From Pseudomonas peli (GTDB taxonomy: Bacteria > Pseudomonadota > Gammaproteobacteria > Pseudomonadales > Pseudomonadaceae), in assembly GCF_900099645.1 (NCBI RefSeq), contig NZ_FMTL01000002.1, positions 932,334-996,333 of the forward strand: a DNA stretch of 64,000 bases. Reading direction: 5' to 3'. The notes under the pieces are model-generated. The model saw only the letters and a list, made by a program, of their open reading frames with translations. It was not told where the DNA came from and did not search any database. This document shows positions 62,938 to 64,000 of this stretch, piece by piece. A program made the position numbers and the translations under genes. Within the stretch, counting starts at the first letter, position 1. Each line of letters starts with the position of its first letter.

Positions 62938-64000
62938 ATGTCTGTAGCGATAACACTTCGGCGCTGTGCCGCGCCGCTGATGGTTTCGGCCCTGGCAATG
63001 CCGGTGCAGGCCGAGCAGGGCGATTACAACTTCTGGCAAACACTTAGCAACCTAGTGGTTGCACCTGCGGCAGATAACAAGGTCACTCCGGCGCAACGCC
63101 TAGGGCCGTATCCGCTGCTGGCCAACCCGAGCGGTTTCAACAGCGGCTTCAAACCGGCTAACTACTACGCCTGGCAAACCGTGCAAATGGCCCCGCAAAC
63201 CGGCGCCGTGTGTGGCAACGGCTCGCCGTACAAATTCTTCGTCAACCGCGTGCCCAATACCCGCAACACCATCATCTACCTGGAGGGCGGCGGGGCCTGC
63301 TGGGACTACGCTAGTTGCACCGGTCAAAGCGGCATTCGTGGCGCACGTAACCCCGACGGCATTCCCAATGACTACATGAGCCTGCTCAACCCAGGTGCCA
63401 GTCTGGTCAGCCCCTTTGTGGTGCGTCTGCATCCCTGGACGCGCGTGAAAACCCAGAACTGGAATATGGTCTATGTGCCGTATTGCACCGGCGACATCTA
63501 CTCCGGCGATAAGGTCGCGGTCTATGAAGACCCGCAAAGCCAGCAGGCTCCGCTGATCTGGCACCACAACGGACTGCGTAATATGCGGGCGGTGGTAGGC
63601 TGGTTGAAAGACAACCTGCCGCGCCCCACGCAGATGCTGACCACCGGCTGCAGCGCTGGCGGTGCCGGCAGCCTGACCAACTACGCACCAACCCGGCAGG
63701 ACATCGCACCGACGCGCAGCTTCCTGATCAATGACTCCGGGCCGGTGTTCTCGGCCATCAGTGGCGGTGGTAACGAGTCTTATCCGTCCTTGCCGTTGCA
63801 GGGCTTTATCCGCAATGCCTGGGGGCTGGATACCGGGCCGTTGCCATACCTGCAGTCGCGTTTGCCGGGGCTTAACCTGAACAACCTGGGCACCATTTAC
63901 CCGGCGTTGTCGAGCAACCTGGCGGCTGATCGCATGGGTCATACGCACTTCTGGAAGGACCTAAATTACTCGTCCTATTCCTATGAGCGTTTCTACCCGG
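62938..64000 (+). CDS. Secreted pectinacetylesterase-like hydrolase (3' end outside window)
   Basis: The first 354 codons are visible. ATG at 62938 follows GAGGG; a signal peptide spans about 1-25 (CAAPLMVSALAMPVQA). The exported part follows the pectinacetylesterase family: IIYLEGGGACWDYASC (oxyanion region with cysteines), a Tyr-rich segment WNMVYVPYCTGDIYSGD, and the nucleophile elbow TTGCSAGGAGS with S239. The family deacetylates plant or bacterial polysaccharide or other esters; many bacterial members are uncharacterised. It continues past the right edge, so catalytic Asp/His cannot be checked fully. Confidence 0.82.
   Translation, partial: MSVAITLRRCAAPLMVSALAMPVQAEQGDYNFWQTLSNLVVAPAADNKVTPAQRLGPYPLLANPSGFNSGFKPANYYAWQTVQMAPQTGAVCGNGSPYKFFVNRVPNTRNTIIYLEGGGACWDYASCTGQSGIRGARNPDGIPNDYMSLLNPGASLVSPFVVRLHPWTRVKTQNWNMVYVPYCTGDIYSGDKVAVYEDPQSQQAPLIWHHNGLRNMRAVVGWLKDNLPRPTQMLTTGCSAGGAGSLTNYAPTRQDIAPTRSFLINDSGPVFSAISGGGNESYPSLPLQGFIRNAWGLDTGPLPYLQSRLPGLNLNNLGTIYPALSSNLAADRMGHTHFWKDLNYSSYSYERFYP

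Noticed and set aside
61809..62939. 376-codon minus frame over the second chemoreceptor
   Set aside because: Opposite a conserved signalling domain and crosses a terminator; no family features.

Overview
The window is GC-rich, tightly packed bacterial chromosome from a Pseudomonas species. The genus call rests on recognisable gene blocks whose contents and order I recall from P. aeruginosa: aotJQMOP-argR; a gcl-hyi-glxR-ttuD-pyk operon; a puuD/allA/alc/uraD/puuE/hiuH/NCS2/gntR/guaD/xdhCBA purine block; alkB-gntR-smc-zipA-ligA; and a bqs(car)PQRS-tlpQ-transporter-ctpM block. No database search was run. I see no rRNA, tRNA, insertion sequence, prophage or CRISPR array.

Layout: 1-5.05 kb is the arginine/ornithine uptake operon aotJQMOP with its AraC-type regulator argR (the start of aotJ lies outside the window). 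At 5.1-6.9 kb are a voltage-gated-type K+ channel with a C-terminal zinc ribbon and a urea transporter. At 7.1-13.5 kb the minus-strand glyoxylate operon gcl-hyi-glxR-ttuD-pyk turns glyoxylate into glycerate and then pyruvate. At 13.8-18.2 kb are a GlcG/HbpS-like protein, a RutR-like TetR regulator, a stand-alone moaA, a periplasmic binding protein and a Tsx-like porin. At 18.8-34 kb lie the genes from guanine/xanthine to glyoxylate: xdhAB, xdhC, guaD, a purine permease, a GntR regulator, hiuH, puuE, uraD, alc, allA and puuD. At 34.3-43.3 kb are alkB, a second GntR gene and the housekeeping block smc-zipA-ligA. At 43.3-53.5 kb is a mixed region: TRL lipoprotein, queD, a membrane-anchored catalase-like protein with a dihaem RoxA-like oxygenase/peroxidase, NAD-precursor genes (pnuC and a NadR-like kinase), an orphan binding protein, several small conserved genes, an alpha/beta hydrolase and a patatin. 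At 53.7-56.3 kb is a PepSY-PepSY-response regulator-sensor kinase operon (bqs/car type), followed by an FMN reductase. At 57-62.6 kb two chemoreceptors (TlpQ-like and CtpM-like) flank an ion/organic-acid antiporter, and a secreted pectinacetylesterase-like hydrolase runs off the right end.

How it works together: between 6 and 34 kb the window encodes an almost unbroken route from guanine, hypoxanthine or xanthine through urate, 5-hydroxyisourate, OHCU, allantoin, allantoate and ureidoglycolate to glyoxylate plus urea, and on through tartronate semialdehyde and glycerate to PEP and pyruvate (only enolase is missing). It also includes outer- and inner-membrane transport, urea transport and a dedicated moaA for the molybdenum cofactor that xanthine dehydrogenase needs. 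Two recurrent palindromes lie in the promoter regions: TTGT-NN-ACAA, also found upstream of the local GntR gene, and TGACC-N4-GGTCA, which has the half-sites and spacing of the RutR operator and is found near the RutR-like gene. I infer a two-regulator purine/glyoxylate regulon; this is the most interesting observation in the window.
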